The notes under the pieces are model-generated. The model worked only from the letters and a program-made list of their open reading frames with translations, had not been told where the DNA came from and did no database searches. A program made the translations under genes and the position numbers. From CAZBEL01 sp964628055 (lineage in GTDB: Bacteria > Fidelibacterota > Marinisomatia > Marinisomatales > TCS56), in NCBI GenBank assembly GCA_964628055.1, contig CAZVNL010000019.1, forward strand, positions 1-44,283: a stretch of DNA of 44,283 bases, given 5' to 3'. The stretch's first letter is position 1. Each line of letters starts with the position of its first letter. Below are positions 35,174-44,139 of the stretch, piece after piece.

Positions 35174-36853
35174 CTACTTAATCAGTGTCATTTGTTTGGT
35201 CAAAGTCGCGCCATTAACCTGTAATTTATACAGGTAGGTTCCACTGGCTACCAACTGACCATTTGCATCGCGACCATCCCAACGGACGGAATAATCCCCA
35301 GCAGGACGATATTCAGACACGAGTGTATTAATCAGACGACCAGTGAGATCATAGACATACAACTTCACATTACCAGCCTTACTCAGGCTGAAGTTAATCG
35401 TGGTTGTGGGGTTAAAGGGGTTGGGATAGTTCTGGGAGAGGCGATAGGTTTCCAGAACGGGAGCTCCGAAGTCGGAGGAGACAGCCAGAGACTCATCGCT
35501 GGAGAGGACGACCACATACTGGGTAGCGGTCGTATCCCCATCTTCATGGCCAATGACCAATTCGGGGAATTCGTCCCCGGTGAGGTCGGCATACTCTCCG
35601 CCATTCATGTCGGCGCCACCAAAAGCCACGGAGTAGGTCCGTACGGAGCCACTGGTATCGGCTTGATAGATTAGGGTTGGTAAGGTATAGCTGGCGGAGT
35701 CGTGGACGTCACCACTCACGTAATCAATACGCCAGACGCTGCTATTGTAGTTGTTACCGATGAAGATCTCGCCCAAGCCATCGTTGTCAAAATCACCTAC
35801 GGCCATTCCGCGCGTGCCACCAGAAATCGTATTGATCCGTGAAACATCACTGGAGTCAGCGCTGGCCAGATCGGCCACGTCGCTGATAATATCTACGTTT
35901 CCACTCCAGGGACTTACCACCAACTCTTCATCCCCATCACCGTCGATATCGAAACTGGCCGTGGCCTGTAAGGCCCAGAGATCACCATCCATGCCCTGCA
36001 GCATGAACTGGTCGGTCTCGTCATATGTATCGGCTCCCGAAGCCTCAAAGAAGACACCATAGTCCGTCGCGAAAAAAGCTTCCTTATTACCATCGTTGTC
36101 TACATCACTGATGGTGACGGAGTAGACGGAACCTACGTTACTGGTGGAATCCAGGGCTTCGATATTCCAGGAGGTGAAATCACCAGCAAAGGCACCATTA
36201 AGAGAGAAAATCATCATAGCATCATCGCCCACGGCATCACTGAATTTGCGAAATGCCAGGGCTACTTCCTGAGTGCCGTCACCGTCGATGTCATCCACGG
36301 CAATGCCCGACGGACGGGTGTTACTACCGACGGAGACGTCAAAATTCCACGTGGCTGTGGGAGTCCCATCTGCAGGTAGCGTGGGGCCTTCCCACACGTA
36401 AAAACGCCGGGGATTGGACCCATCAGGGGGGTTACCGGAGCCATAAGGAACAGCTACACAGATTTCGCCATTACCATCCCCATCCAAGTCTGTGACGGTA
36501 TGTACGGGGAAACTGGCCCCACCGGTGTACAGGGTCGTGTCAAACCAGGACCAGGCTAGGTCAAACCCTCCCGAGCTGTTGGCCTCGTACAACCACACCG
36601 AACATCCCGTGGGATACTCCGGTCCACCACCATTGGGGTTGGAGTGGTCAGAGAGGACAATGAATTCCTTGTTCCCATCTTGATCAATATCCCAGCCAGC
36701 TGAAACGGCCTGGGTAACAACCACTTCATAGGGAGAACCAGGGTGCGTCGTCTGGCCGAAAGTCTTTGTCCAGCCACTGGCTAAATACTCCTGGGCAAAT
36801 ACGCCCGTAACCAGCGCAAAGATGGCCAACAAACTTATACCTGTTTTATGCAT
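35174..36853 (-). CDS. Secreted FG-GAP/VCBS-repeat protein with T9SS type A sorting domain
   Basis: 559 residues with a signal peptide (about 1-20, ending VFAQ). It has seven or so FG-GAP-like blades, each with an Asp-rich loop such as DLDGDGNGEI, DIDGDGTQEV, DVDNDGNKEA, DIDGDGDEEL and DFDNDGLGEI. These form an integrin-like calcium-binding beta-propeller. A canonical T9SS type A sorting domain covers about 468-559 (LSQNYPNPFNPTTTINFSL, YDLTGRLINTL, WDGRDANG, KQMTLIK). Strong AAAGGAGG with TAAG before ATG. It is the first gene of the minus-strand cluster and the clearest proof that the host has a T9SS. Confidence 0.9.
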   Translation of the reverse strand: MHKTGISLLAIFALVTGVFAQEYLASGWTKTFGQTTHPGSPYEVVVTQAVSAGWDIDQDGNKEFIVLSDHSNPNGGGPEYPTGCSVWLYEANSSGGFDLAWSWFDTTLYTGGASFPVHTVTDLDGDGNGEICVAVPYGSGNPPDGSNPRRFYVWEGPTLPADGTPTATWNFDVSVGSNTRPSGIAVDDIDGDGTQEVALAFRKFSDAVGDDAMMIFSLNGAFAGDFTSWNIEALDSTSNVGSVYSVTISDVDNDGNKEAFFATDYGVFFEASGADTYDETDQFMLQGMDGDLWALQATASFDIDGDGDEELVVSPWSGNVDIISDVADLASADSSDVSRINTISGGTRGMAVGDFDNDGLGEIFIGNNYNSSVWRIDYVSGDVHDSASYTLPTLIYQADTSGSVRTYSVAFGGADMNGGEYADLTGDEFPELVIGHEDGDTTATQYVVVLSSDESLAVSSDFGAPVLETYRLSQNYPNPFNPTTTINFSLSKAGNVKLYVYDLTGRLINTLVSEYRPAGDYSVRWDGRDANGQLVASGTYLYKLQVNGATLTKQMTLIK

Positions 36854-37095
36854 CTTACCTCCTTTTCTTTGTTCATTAACTTTGCTCTAATTGAAATTCA
36901 ACACCCCTTACATAAGGGTAGAGAATTATTCGTATTATTAATTCCAACTTAGTAAAACATCCCTCTCCTGGCAAGAAGTAATTAGCAATCCCTCCCCGCA
37001 ATACTCAATAGGATTCCCTCTTCTTTAGTGACAATCATAGACGAAAGGTAGTATTTTTCACCTAATTAACAGAGGTACTCCATTCAAACAAGATC
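36854..37095. promoter_or_regulatory. Divergent promoter region with a CCCTTA-N2-TAAGGG palindrome
   Basis: 242 A+T-rich bp between the minus-strand surface cluster and the plus-strand envelope operon. The perfect palindrome CCCTTACATAAGGG (36905-36918) lies 52 bp upstream of the FG-GAP start and is a candidate operator. No confident -35/-10 pair was fixed by eye. Confidence 0.35.
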
Positions 37096-38265
37096 ATGTT
37101 TCTTACGACGTTTATTTTCATTCTCACCACCCTTTTCCTCCCCTCCCCTTTGAGGGGTCAATCTAATCTAACGCTAATGAATAACATTACCCTTCCTCCG
37201 GGGACTAAGGCCCTTATCATGGAAGGGGAACTGGCAGGGTACTGGAGTAAGGATCGAGTTGTCTTACAAAACAACCGTGTCCGGATACCTGACAACGAGC
37301 AAGTGAGAAGTGTCCTAGCGTTCAATAGCGAGGCGGATAACTACTTCCTGATCATAGCAATAGAAAATGGTCCCCTATCGGGAGAGGTAAATGTTCACTA
37401 CCGTTTCGTGGACTCCGTCGGAGCGGTCTTGGCTCAATGGCGCCAAACCCAATCTAATGACGTAGGTTTACCCGAAATACATCTCGTTTCGGGTTACTTC
37501 CTCTACCTCCATCCTGAAGACCAAACGGTAGAGTTTTTCTCCCTTTCAGGAGAACAAATCAGCCGACAAAAACTATTTCCCGACGAACGTTGGAATCACG
37601 AGCGGAAACTCATCTACCTCTCGAATAAGGAAGGGAAACCCGGTTTATTGGGAATGGCCTCGGCTGATTTAACGGAGCCCTATAATACCCGGTTGTTCCA
37701 AATAGATCCTAAACAGAAAGTACAATTAATAACCAGGGTCCCGCTCACTATTCCTTATATTGTGGACCGCTCAGCAGAGGGTCGGTTATTTATTATCGGT
37801 ACCCAAACGGCGCAGAGTCCCGAAAAGCAGATTCCCACCTTATTTGTGTATGACGTACAATATCAGCCACTTTTAGAAACTTACCGGTTAGACGTAATTC
37901 CGTATTTTGCCCGTTGGTGGCAGGGTAAAGTATTGATGATTTTTCAAGATTACCTTTCCCTAATTGATCCCGAGAATCCCCTTAAAGAAAAAACTGTCTC
38001 AACGACCGTAGGTACCTTTCCACTCTATACAATCGTCAACGGGAATAGGTGTTACCTCTTCACCAGTGACAAAGTCCAATATGATTCCCAGGGCCTCCGT
38101 TATCAAGGCCTACGATGCCAGATTATCGACTTAGCAACAGGGGGCTTTCAAACGCAAATTCTCACCTCGGCGCCTTACACCCGTGCGCATTTCTTTCCCT
38201 CTAATGACGAAACTATCCTGGGTATCCAACTTGATCAACAAGTCCACCTCTACGAGCTGAAGTAA
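37096..38265 (+). CDS. Secreted protein of unknown function, possibly a beta-propeller
   Basis: 389 residues with a signal peptide (about 1-21, PLRG then Q). The rest is strand-rich with repeated patterns of the type YFLYLHPEDQTVEFFSLSG, RLFIIGTQ, FVYDV and YLSLIDPEN, which suggests a WD/YVTN-like propeller. I do not recognise a specific family and see no catalytic motif or sorting domain. Its stop overlaps the start of the M23-type gene by one base (TAATG), so the two are coupled. Ribosome-site signal is weak; AGAGGT lies too far upstream. Confidence 0.65.
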   Translation: MFLTTFIFILTTLFLPSPLRGQSNLTLMNNITLPPGTKALIMEGELAGYWSKDRVVLQNNRVRIPDNEQVRSVLAFNSEADNYFLIIAIENGPLSGEVNVHYRFVDSVGAVLAQWRQTQSNDVGLPEIHLVSGYFLYLHPEDQTVEFFSLSGEQISRQKLFPDERWNHERKLIYLSNKEGKPGLLGMASADLTEPYNTRLFQIDPKQKVQLITRVPLTIPYIVDRSAEGRLFIIGTQTAQSPEKQIPTLFVYDVQYQPLLETYRLDVIPYFARWWQGKVLMIFQDYLSLIDPENPLKEKTVSTTVGTFPLYTIVNGNRCYLFTSDKVQYDSQGLRYQGLRCQIIDLATGGFQTQILTSAPYTRAHFFPSNDETILGIQLDQQVHLYELK

Positions 38266-40433
38266 TGAGCCTGAAAACCCTCCTGTATATCCCCGTGCTG
38301 GTAATCCTATTTAATCTACTACCGGTTCAAGCCTACAACTGGCCGTGTGAACCTTTTGACCAGCAACATTGGATCAACGGGACCTTCGGTGAGTGCCGTT
38401 CCGGTTCCAGTGGTGATATCGATCATTTCCATGATGGTGTGGATATTCATCTTCCCCAGGGTGGAGCTGCCTACGCTCCCATTAACGGAACGGTAACCAG
38501 CATCGGTACACCCGGTCAATATGGGATTAATTCGTGGGTACGGGTGGGACGCTATGCTGCGGTTCACATCAACCCCAATCCGGCTCTCCACGTGGGTTCC
38601 CAGGTCACTGCCTACCAAACCGTATTAGGCTGGACAAACTCCTGGAACCACCTCCATTTTAAGGATGGCTATCCCGGTTCGGAGATCAACCCTATTCGTC
38701 AAAACGGTGGCCTGGAACCCCTGGTGGACAATTATTCGCCCGACATCCTCACCTGTGACTTTTATGTGAACGGAACCCAAACCGCTTTTGCCAATAATCA
38801 GGTTTACGGGGTGGTGGACATCGTCTCCCGCGCCATGGATACTACCGATAACGGACCATTAGGCAGCAACAACGGCATCTACCGCATAGGTTACGAAATC
38901 CTGGATTCTACCGAGACTGTCATTGTGGGGCCTAACATCCCTTTCACCTTTGACGCCATCCCCTCCAGCAACTCCTATGTGCATAACGTCTTTTTTCCCG
39001 GTTCCAATACGAGCACTTATTACTATATCGTGTCGAATAATTTGACCAGTGACGGTGCCATAGATATGACCAACTGGCCCCTGGGGAATTATACTGCTCG
39101 AATTTATACCTGGGACCCGTACCTCAATGCCGACACCTTAGAACAGACTTTTGAAGTGGTGGCACCGGACTTTACCCCACCAGGCGCCCCGGTCCTACTA
39201 TCCATCCTCCCCGAGGGGAACGGTTTTCACCTGCGTTGGCTACCTAATCCTGAACCGGATCTTGCCGGTTACCGGCTCTATTTCAGTTTCGACCTGGTCC
39301 ACTGGCAAAATAGCCATAACGAGGCCACGTTAACAGCCGCCATATCAGACCTGAGCGCTCCGGTCATGGGGGACGATATGATCTTGGTCAAGATGACTGC
39401 GGTTGATAATGCGCCGCTACCCAACGAAAGCGCCCCCTCGGAAATTTACTCTCTTCGTCGACATACGATACCAGAACCACTGGTGCTCTTCGTGGATGCT
39501 TATTCGCGCCATGGCAACCAGTCGGCGACTCCCTTCATCGCCCACCTGGGGGAAGTGGCTGAAAACCTGGATTACCTTTCCTATGCAACGGTAAATGATA
39601 CCCTTTTCTCTCTCGACACCGCTCTCTTCCAGTCTGATCCCTACATAAACGCACCCTTACTCATCCAAACCGGCCTAAGTCACCACCCCACGAATGAGCA
39701 ACTTTTAAATGCCATGGTCACGCGACTAACAGTGACCGGAATTTCCGTTTGGCTGCAGGGAACCTGGAGCCTGGAGGGGCTTCAGCAGACCACTCTCGGT
39801 TTAAGTTTATTAACCCAGTTGCAAATTAGTCAGGAAGCCTATACCGCCTTACCCGATTCTCTCGTGGGAGTGGATCAGTCTCTATTTCAGGGGTTCCGAT
39901 GTAGCGTATTGGATACAGTTACCGACATGGCTGGTATGGTTACCATTCGCACCGTAAATGGCGCTGTGGGAGCACCAGTCCTATTGGATAATAGGGATTC
40001 CACTTACGGAATTATTGGTAATCTGCCGGGCTTTTTTCTCTACACTTCGTCACCTTTAGAAATTATCCCTGCCAACAAACGGGCCCCGTTCCTCTCCCGG
40101 GTGATGAATGCCATCAGTCCACCCCTGGCCAACACCAGCGAAATAGTCCCCCTACCCCAAAGAGTCGAACTCACGGTTTACCCCAATCCTTTTAATGCCC
40201 AGGCGGTTATCCGTCTTGCCGGTGGTACCGGAGCGGTAGACCTGCGTTTATTCAATCTCCGGGGACAAAAAGTTTGGCAAACCAGCATTAACAAAGACAT
40301 ACCACTATTTACCATAATCATCCCAAATTCCCTGACCCATTCTCTGGCTTCGGGAGTTTATCTTCTGCAAGCCATTTACCGGGATGACCAAACTAGGCAA
40401 GTGGTAAAAAAGAAACTGGTACACTTAAAATAA
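38265..40433 (+). CDS. Secreted M23-type (LytM) metallopeptidase with T9SS type A sorting domain
   Basis: 722 residues. Signal peptide about 1-23. The LytM/M23 domain has all zinc-ligand positions: H56 and D60 in HFHDGVDIH, and H129/H131 in NHLHF, so it may be an active peptidoglycan or protein endopeptidase. A fibronectin-III-like region lies near 304-400 (FHLRWLPNPEPDLAGYRLYFS; cited as LPNPEPDLAGYRLYF). From about 636 a type A sorting domain begins LTVYPNPFNAQAVIRL and ends KKKLVHLK. The sorting domain implies export through T9SS to the surface rather than retention in the periplasm, so the target may be outside the cell. Its ATG overlaps the upstream stop (TAATG). Confidence 0.82.
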   Translation: MSLKTLLYIPVLVILFNLLPVQAYNWPCEPFDQQHWINGTFGECRSGSSGDIDHFHDGVDIHLPQGGAAYAPINGTVTSIGTPGQYGINSWVRVGRYAAVHINPNPALHVGSQVTAYQTVLGWTNSWNHLHFKDGYPGSEINPIRQNGGLEPLVDNYSPDILTCDFYVNGTQTAFANNQVYGVVDIVSRAMDTTDNGPLGSNNGIYRIGYEILDSTETVIVGPNIPFTFDAIPSSNSYVHNVFFPGSNTSTYYYIVSNNLTSDGAIDMTNWPLGNYTARIYTWDPYLNADTLEQTFEVVAPDFTPPGAPVLLSILPEGNGFHLRWLPNPEPDLAGYRLYFSFDLVHWQNSHNEATLTAAISDLSAPVMGDDMILVKMTAVDNAPLPNESAPSEIYSLRRHTIPEPLVLFVDAYSRHGNQSATPFIAHLGEVAENLDYLSYATVNDTLFSLDTALFQSDPYINAPLLIQTGLSHHPTNEQLLNAMVTRLTVTGISVWLQGTWSLEGLQQTTLGLSLLTQLQISQEAYTALPDSLVGVDQSLFQGFRCSVLDTVTDMAGMVTIRTVNGAVGAPVLLDNRDSTYGIIGNLPGFFLYTSSPLEIIPANKRAPFLSRVMNAISPPLANTSEIVPLPQRVELTVYPNPFNAQAVIRLAGGTGAVDLRLFNLRGQKVWQTSINKDIPLFTIIIPNSLTHSLASGVYLLQAIYRDDQTRQVVKKKLVHLK

Positions 40434-41884
40434 TGAAACACAGACACTTCGGTCTCCTGTTCCTTTTCGGCCTGATATGGGTGACCTGCAGCCACCCTCC
40501 CGCTTTATCTCCCGAAACTGGCCAACGGGATTTAACCAGAGCCATACATACCCTGATCTCACGGTCCGGTCTAAAGGCCAATATGGGCGTCAAGGTCATT
40601 TCCCTTAATACCGGGAAAACGCTATACGCCGTCAACGAGGAGCATCTTTTCAATCCCGCCAGTAACAACAAACTTTTCACCTCCCTGGCAGCCCTCAAGC
40701 TGCTCACCCCCCAATTCCAATTTGTAACTACCGTTTGGATTGACAGCACCCAAGCAGCCCAGGATAGCGTCAGCCGGTTAACGTTACGCGGGGGTGGCGA
40801 TCCCGATTTATCCGTTGAAGAACTACGTCAACTTGCTGCGACCGTAGCCAAACAGATTAAAGTGATCGATACCCTCATTCTGGACCCCTTCATTTTTGAT
40901 GAACAGGTTCAAGGACCCGGTTGGATGTGGGATGAAGGCGACGAGTGGTACGCGGCTCAGGTGACTGGCCTGGGGGTCAACGATAATTGTGTGGACATCA
41001 CGGTAACACCCACGGAAGCGGGTTTTCCACCCTATATCTCGGTCTATCCCAATACCAACTACATTACCTTGAACAACCAGGCCATCACCATGTCAGATAC
41101 CGTGGGGTTGCAGAAACTACGCCTTAAACGACGCTGGAAAACAGCCTCCAACACCATCGATATAACCGGGAACATCTTAGCCACAGCAGAACCAAAAACC
41201 TACTACCGGAATATTGCGGATCCCGTGCTTTTCACTGGTTTCGTCTTCAAGGAACTGTTGGCCGAGGTGGGAACTCTGATCAACGGTCCCATTTTGAAAG
41301 ATACTTTGCGAATCCCGGCTATTCAGGTTGCGGCGCATCAATCCCTGCCCTTACGCGAAGTCAATGTTAACCTGTTGAAAAAGAGCGACAATCTCACTGC
41401 GGAATCTTTCGTCAAAATGATTGGTCATGTAACAACCGGCGAACCGGGGAGCTGGGAAGCGGGCGTTTTGGCGATCAAAGCCTTCTTATTTAGCGAGGTA
41501 GGGCTAGATACCAACCAGTTCAATTACGTTGATGGGTCGGGTGTTTCCCGGTATAATTACTGTAGTCCCAGTCAAATAGTACAGGTGCTCAGTTACGGTT
41601 TTCAGGATTATACGATCAACGCCGAATACCAGGCCGCTTTACCCACCGGAGGCTGGGATGGAACCCTGCGAAAACGGTTGCGATCAGCGGTCGTTAACCG
41701 TCGCATCCGGGCTAAAACCGGCACCTTGGAAGGGGTGAGCTGCCTCTCGGGTTACGTGTACACAGCCGATGACGAACCCCTTGCCTTCTCCATCCTTATC
41801 AACGGCTATGTAGGAGAAGCCAAACCTTACCAAACGCTACAGGATGAACTAGGCACCCTCCTCGCCACCTACTCCCGGAAATGA
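40433..41884 (+). CDS. dacB: D-alanyl-D-alanine carboxypeptidase/endopeptidase, PBP4 type (S13)
   Basis: 483 residues with the three penicillin-binding motifs: SNNK (S77-K80), SDN (318-320) and KTG (428-430). The long insert between the first two motifs is typical of the S13 (PBP4/DacB) family. The N-terminal hydrophobic segment directs it to the periplasm; WVTC is a poor lipobox. It trims D-Ala from, or cleaves, peptidoglycan cross-links. It overlaps the M23-type gene by one base and the LD-carboxypeptidase gene by four, so it lies in the middle of a coupled wall-remodelling operon. Confidence 0.92.
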   Translation: MKHRHFGLLFLFGLIWVTCSHPPALSPETGQRDLTRAIHTLISRSGLKANMGVKVISLNTGKTLYAVNEEHLFNPASNNKLFTSLAALKLLTPQFQFVTTVWIDSTQAAQDSVSRLTLRGGGDPDLSVEELRQLAATVAKQIKVIDTLILDPFIFDEQVQGPGWMWDEGDEWYAAQVTGLGVNDNCVDITVTPTEAGFPPYISVYPNTNYITLNNQAITMSDTVGLQKLRLKRRWKTASNTIDITGNILATAEPKTYYRNIADPVLFTGFVFKELLAEVGTLINGPILKDTLRIPAIQVAAHQSLPLREVNVNLLKKSDNLTAESFVKMIGHVTTGEPGSWEAGVLAIKAFLFSEVGLDTNQFNYVDGSGVSRYNYCSPSQIVQVLSYGFQDYTINAEYQAALPTGGWDGTLRKRLRSAVVNRRIRAKTGTLEGVSCLSGYVYTADDEPLAFSILINGYVGEAKPYQTLQDELGTLLATYSRK

Positions 41885-42813
41885 TTAAACCGCCCCATCT
41901 ACAACCTGGCGCCACCATCGGTATTGTCAATCCCTCCTACTGGTTGGAAGCGACCTTATTAGCTAAAGGAGCCGCCCTTTTTGAGCAAAACGGCTACCAG
42001 TTGAAAATGGGGGTAACCACACAGTTAAAACACCACCTCTACGCCGGTACCCCCGAACAGAGAGCGGAAGACCTGCTGAATCTTTTCCAGGATGATACCG
42101 TTGACGCCATCATCTGTGGTCGTGGAGGCTACGGGGCTAACCGGGTCCTACCCCTTTTGGATTTTGACCTTATTCAGTCCCACCCGAAAATTTTCATGGG
42201 CTACAGCGACATTACGGCACTCCTCACCTCCATCACCCAAAAAACCGGATTGGTCACTTTCCACGGTCCCATGTTGGTGACGTTCAAGCGCGGCATGGTC
42301 TCCTATAATTTCACCCTGCTAAAACAGGTTCTTAAGGGTGCCTGGCCAATTTCCATCACGCCACCAGCTTCTCAGCCCGCTACCGTATTAAAAGCGGGCG
42401 TAGCCGCGGGATCCCTTTGGGGCGGGAACGCCACCCTCCTAGCTAACCGACTGGCGACCCCCGACCAACTGAAAACAGAGAACTCTATTCTATTCTTAGA
42501 AGATGTGGATGAATACCTCTACGCTTTCGATCGTCTCCTGTACCATTTTCGTCAGACGGGTATGTTTGACCAGATAAAGGGATTAATAATCGGGGAATTG
42601 GTAGGGATGAAAGACCAGAAAATCCCTTTCGGTAAAACAACCGATGAAATCGTGATGGCGGTATGCGGTGATCTGGATATTCCCATTGTCACCCATTTTC
42701 CGTGTGGTCACGGTCGTTATCAAGCCACGCTACCTCTATCCATACCTGTACGGTTATCGGCCGCCGAGGGGCACGTTTCTCTGGACCTAATGGAATCACC
42801 GGTGGCCAATTAA
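41881..42813 (+). CDS. ldcA: Muramoyltetrapeptide LD-carboxypeptidase (S66 family)
   Basis: 310 residues with the S66 catalytic triad positions: Ser109 in MGYSDITAL, Glu207 in FLEDVDEYLY, and His277 in FPCGHGRYQ. The N-terminal GATIGIVNPS is also family-typical. LdcA removes the terminal D-Ala from tetrapeptides in cytosolic murein recycling; there is no signal peptide, which agrees. Translational overlap with dacB (ATGA) suggests the pair acts in sequence on peptide stems. Confidence 0.93.
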   Translation: MIKPPHLQPGATIGIVNPSYWLEATLLAKGAALFEQNGYQLKMGVTTQLKHHLYAGTPEQRAEDLLNLFQDDTVDAIICGRGGYGANRVLPLLDFDLIQSHPKIFMGYSDITALLTSITQKTGLVTFHGPMLVTFKRGMVSYNFTLLKQVLKGAWPISITPPASQPATVLKAGVAAGSLWGGNATLLANRLATPDQLKTENSILFLEDVDEYLYAFDRLLYHFRQTGMFDQIKGLIIGELVGMKDQKIPFGKTTDEIVMAVCGDLDIPIVTHFPCGHGRYQATLPLSIPVRLSAAEGHVSLDLMESPVAN

Positions 42814-42870
42814 CTTAACAGGTGGGTCCTCAATTGCTATAGCCAAACGCCACGCTAACCTGGAGGGTCT

Positions 42871-43467
42871 ATGCTAAATTACATCTGGTTTGCCATGATG
42901 CTCATTGGAGTCATTGTCGGCAGTTTCACCGGACAGATCGATGCTGTTACCAAGGCGGCCATTTCCATGGCCAAGACGGCGGTGGAAATCGCTATCAGCC
43001 TCATCGGAATCATGGCCCTTTGGCTGGGGATCATGAAAATTGCCGAAGAAGCGGGGTTGGTACAACTAATCGCCCGTGCCATCCGACCCCTCACCGTGCG
43101 GCTCTTTCCCGATGTCCCGGTAGATCATCCGGCCATTGGTTCCATCGTATTAAACATGGCCGCCAATATCCTGGGATTGGGTAATGCAGCCACGCCTCTG
43201 GGACTTAAAGCCATGGAGGAACTCCAGGAACTCAACCCCCAGAAAGATACGGCCACCAATGCCATGTGCACCTTCCTGGCCATCAACACCTCCAGCGTAC
43301 AAATCATACTGCCGGCTACCGTGGTGGCTCTGATGGGAACAGCCAGTAATCAAATCTTTATTACTACCATCATTGCTACGGGACTTTCCACCGTAGCAGC
43401 AGTCATTGCCGTAAAATTCCTCGAAAAGCGCAAAACATTTGCCTTGACACAGGGAGCGAACCACTGA
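42871..43467 (+). CDS. spmA: SpmA-like nucleoside-recognition (Gate) domain membrane protein
   Basis: 198 residues with several hydrophobic helices and SpmA signatures: ISLIGIMALWLGIMKIAEEAG, PLTVRLFPDVP, HPAIGSIVLNMAANILGLGNAATP (cited in part: NMAANILGLGNAATPLGL) and CTFLAINTSSVQIIP-like. The pair SpmA/SpmB is required for spore maturation in Bacillus but is widespread in non-spore-formers, where the transported substrate is unknown. TGGAGG with GTCT precedes the ATG. It overlaps spmB by one base. Confidence 0.9.
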   Translation: MLNYIWFAMMLIGVIVGSFTGQIDAVTKAAISMAKTAVEIAISLIGIMALWLGIMKIAEEAGLVQLIARAIRPLTVRLFPDVPVDHPAIGSIVLNMAANILGLGNAATPLGLKAMEELQELNPQKDTATNAMCTFLAINTSSVQIILPATVVALMGTASNQIFITTIIATGLSTVAAVIAVKFLEKRKTFALTQGANH

Positions 43468-44012
43468 TGGAAAATATCTTAATAATCATCAACGAAATCT
43501 CCAAATACATTATCCCTTTGCTCCTCGTGGGGATCCCCCTTTACGGGTTGCTGGTTAAAAAAGTTAAGGTCTATGAAGCCTTCGTTGAGGGAGCCAAAGA
43601 TGGCTTTACCATCGCCGTGCGCATCATCCCCTATTTAGTAGCCATTTTGGTGGCCATTGGTATGTTCCGGGCATCGGGAGCCCTTGACGTCATGCTTACC
43701 GTCCTGGGGCCGTTACTGAACGCCATCGGTTTTCCCCCGGAAAATTTACCCCTGGCCTTGATGCGCCCCCTCTCCGGTAGCGGCTCCCTGGGATTGCTCA
43801 CCGACCTGGTGAACCAGTACGGTGCCGATTCCCTCTTGGCCAAAATTGGCGCCACTATGTTCGGGTCCACGGAAACAACCTTCTACGTCCTGGCGGTCTA
43901 TTTCGGTTCTGTGGGGATTAAACGTTCCCGCCATGCCCTAATGGCTGGCCTTATCGCCGACGCCGTGGGTATCCTCAGCGCCGTGTACATCTGCCGGTTG
44001 TTATTCACCTGA
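43467..44012 (+). CDS. spmB: SpmB-like nucleoside-recognition (Gate) domain membrane protein
   Basis: 181 residues with SpmB features: an N-terminal helix (YIIPLLLVGIPLYGLL), KVYEAFVEGAKDGF, PYLVAILVAIGMFRASGA, PLSGSGSLG and TMFGSTETTFYVLAVYFGSVGIKRSRHA (cited as GSTETTFYVLAVYFG). It is the partner of SpmA in an inner-membrane complex. The ATG shares its A with the spmA stop (TGATG). It is the last gene of the envelope operon; no clear terminator follows. Confidence 0.9.
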   Translation: MENILIIINEISKYIIPLLLVGIPLYGLLVKKVKVYEAFVEGAKDGFTIAVRIIPYLVAILVAIGMFRASGALDVMLTVLGPLLNAIGFPPENLPLALMRPLSGSGSLGLLTDLVNQYGADSLLAKIGATMFGSTETTFYVLAVYFGSVGIKRSRHALMAGLIADAVGILSAVYICRLLFT

Positions 44013-44139
44013 TTGCGACTCAAGGCTCTGTTCCTAGCACCCTTAACGCGTTTGTCAGGCGTAGGATTGAAGTACAATAGGTGTTTTTTGAAGAAAAGTT
44101 AAAAGTGTGAAACACAACTCTACCTGTTTTTCCCAAATT
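44013..44139. other. Spacer after spmB, no gene
   Basis: About 127 bp with no coding signal. It separates the envelope operon from the degenerate recombinase fragment on the opposite strand. Confidence 0.4.
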
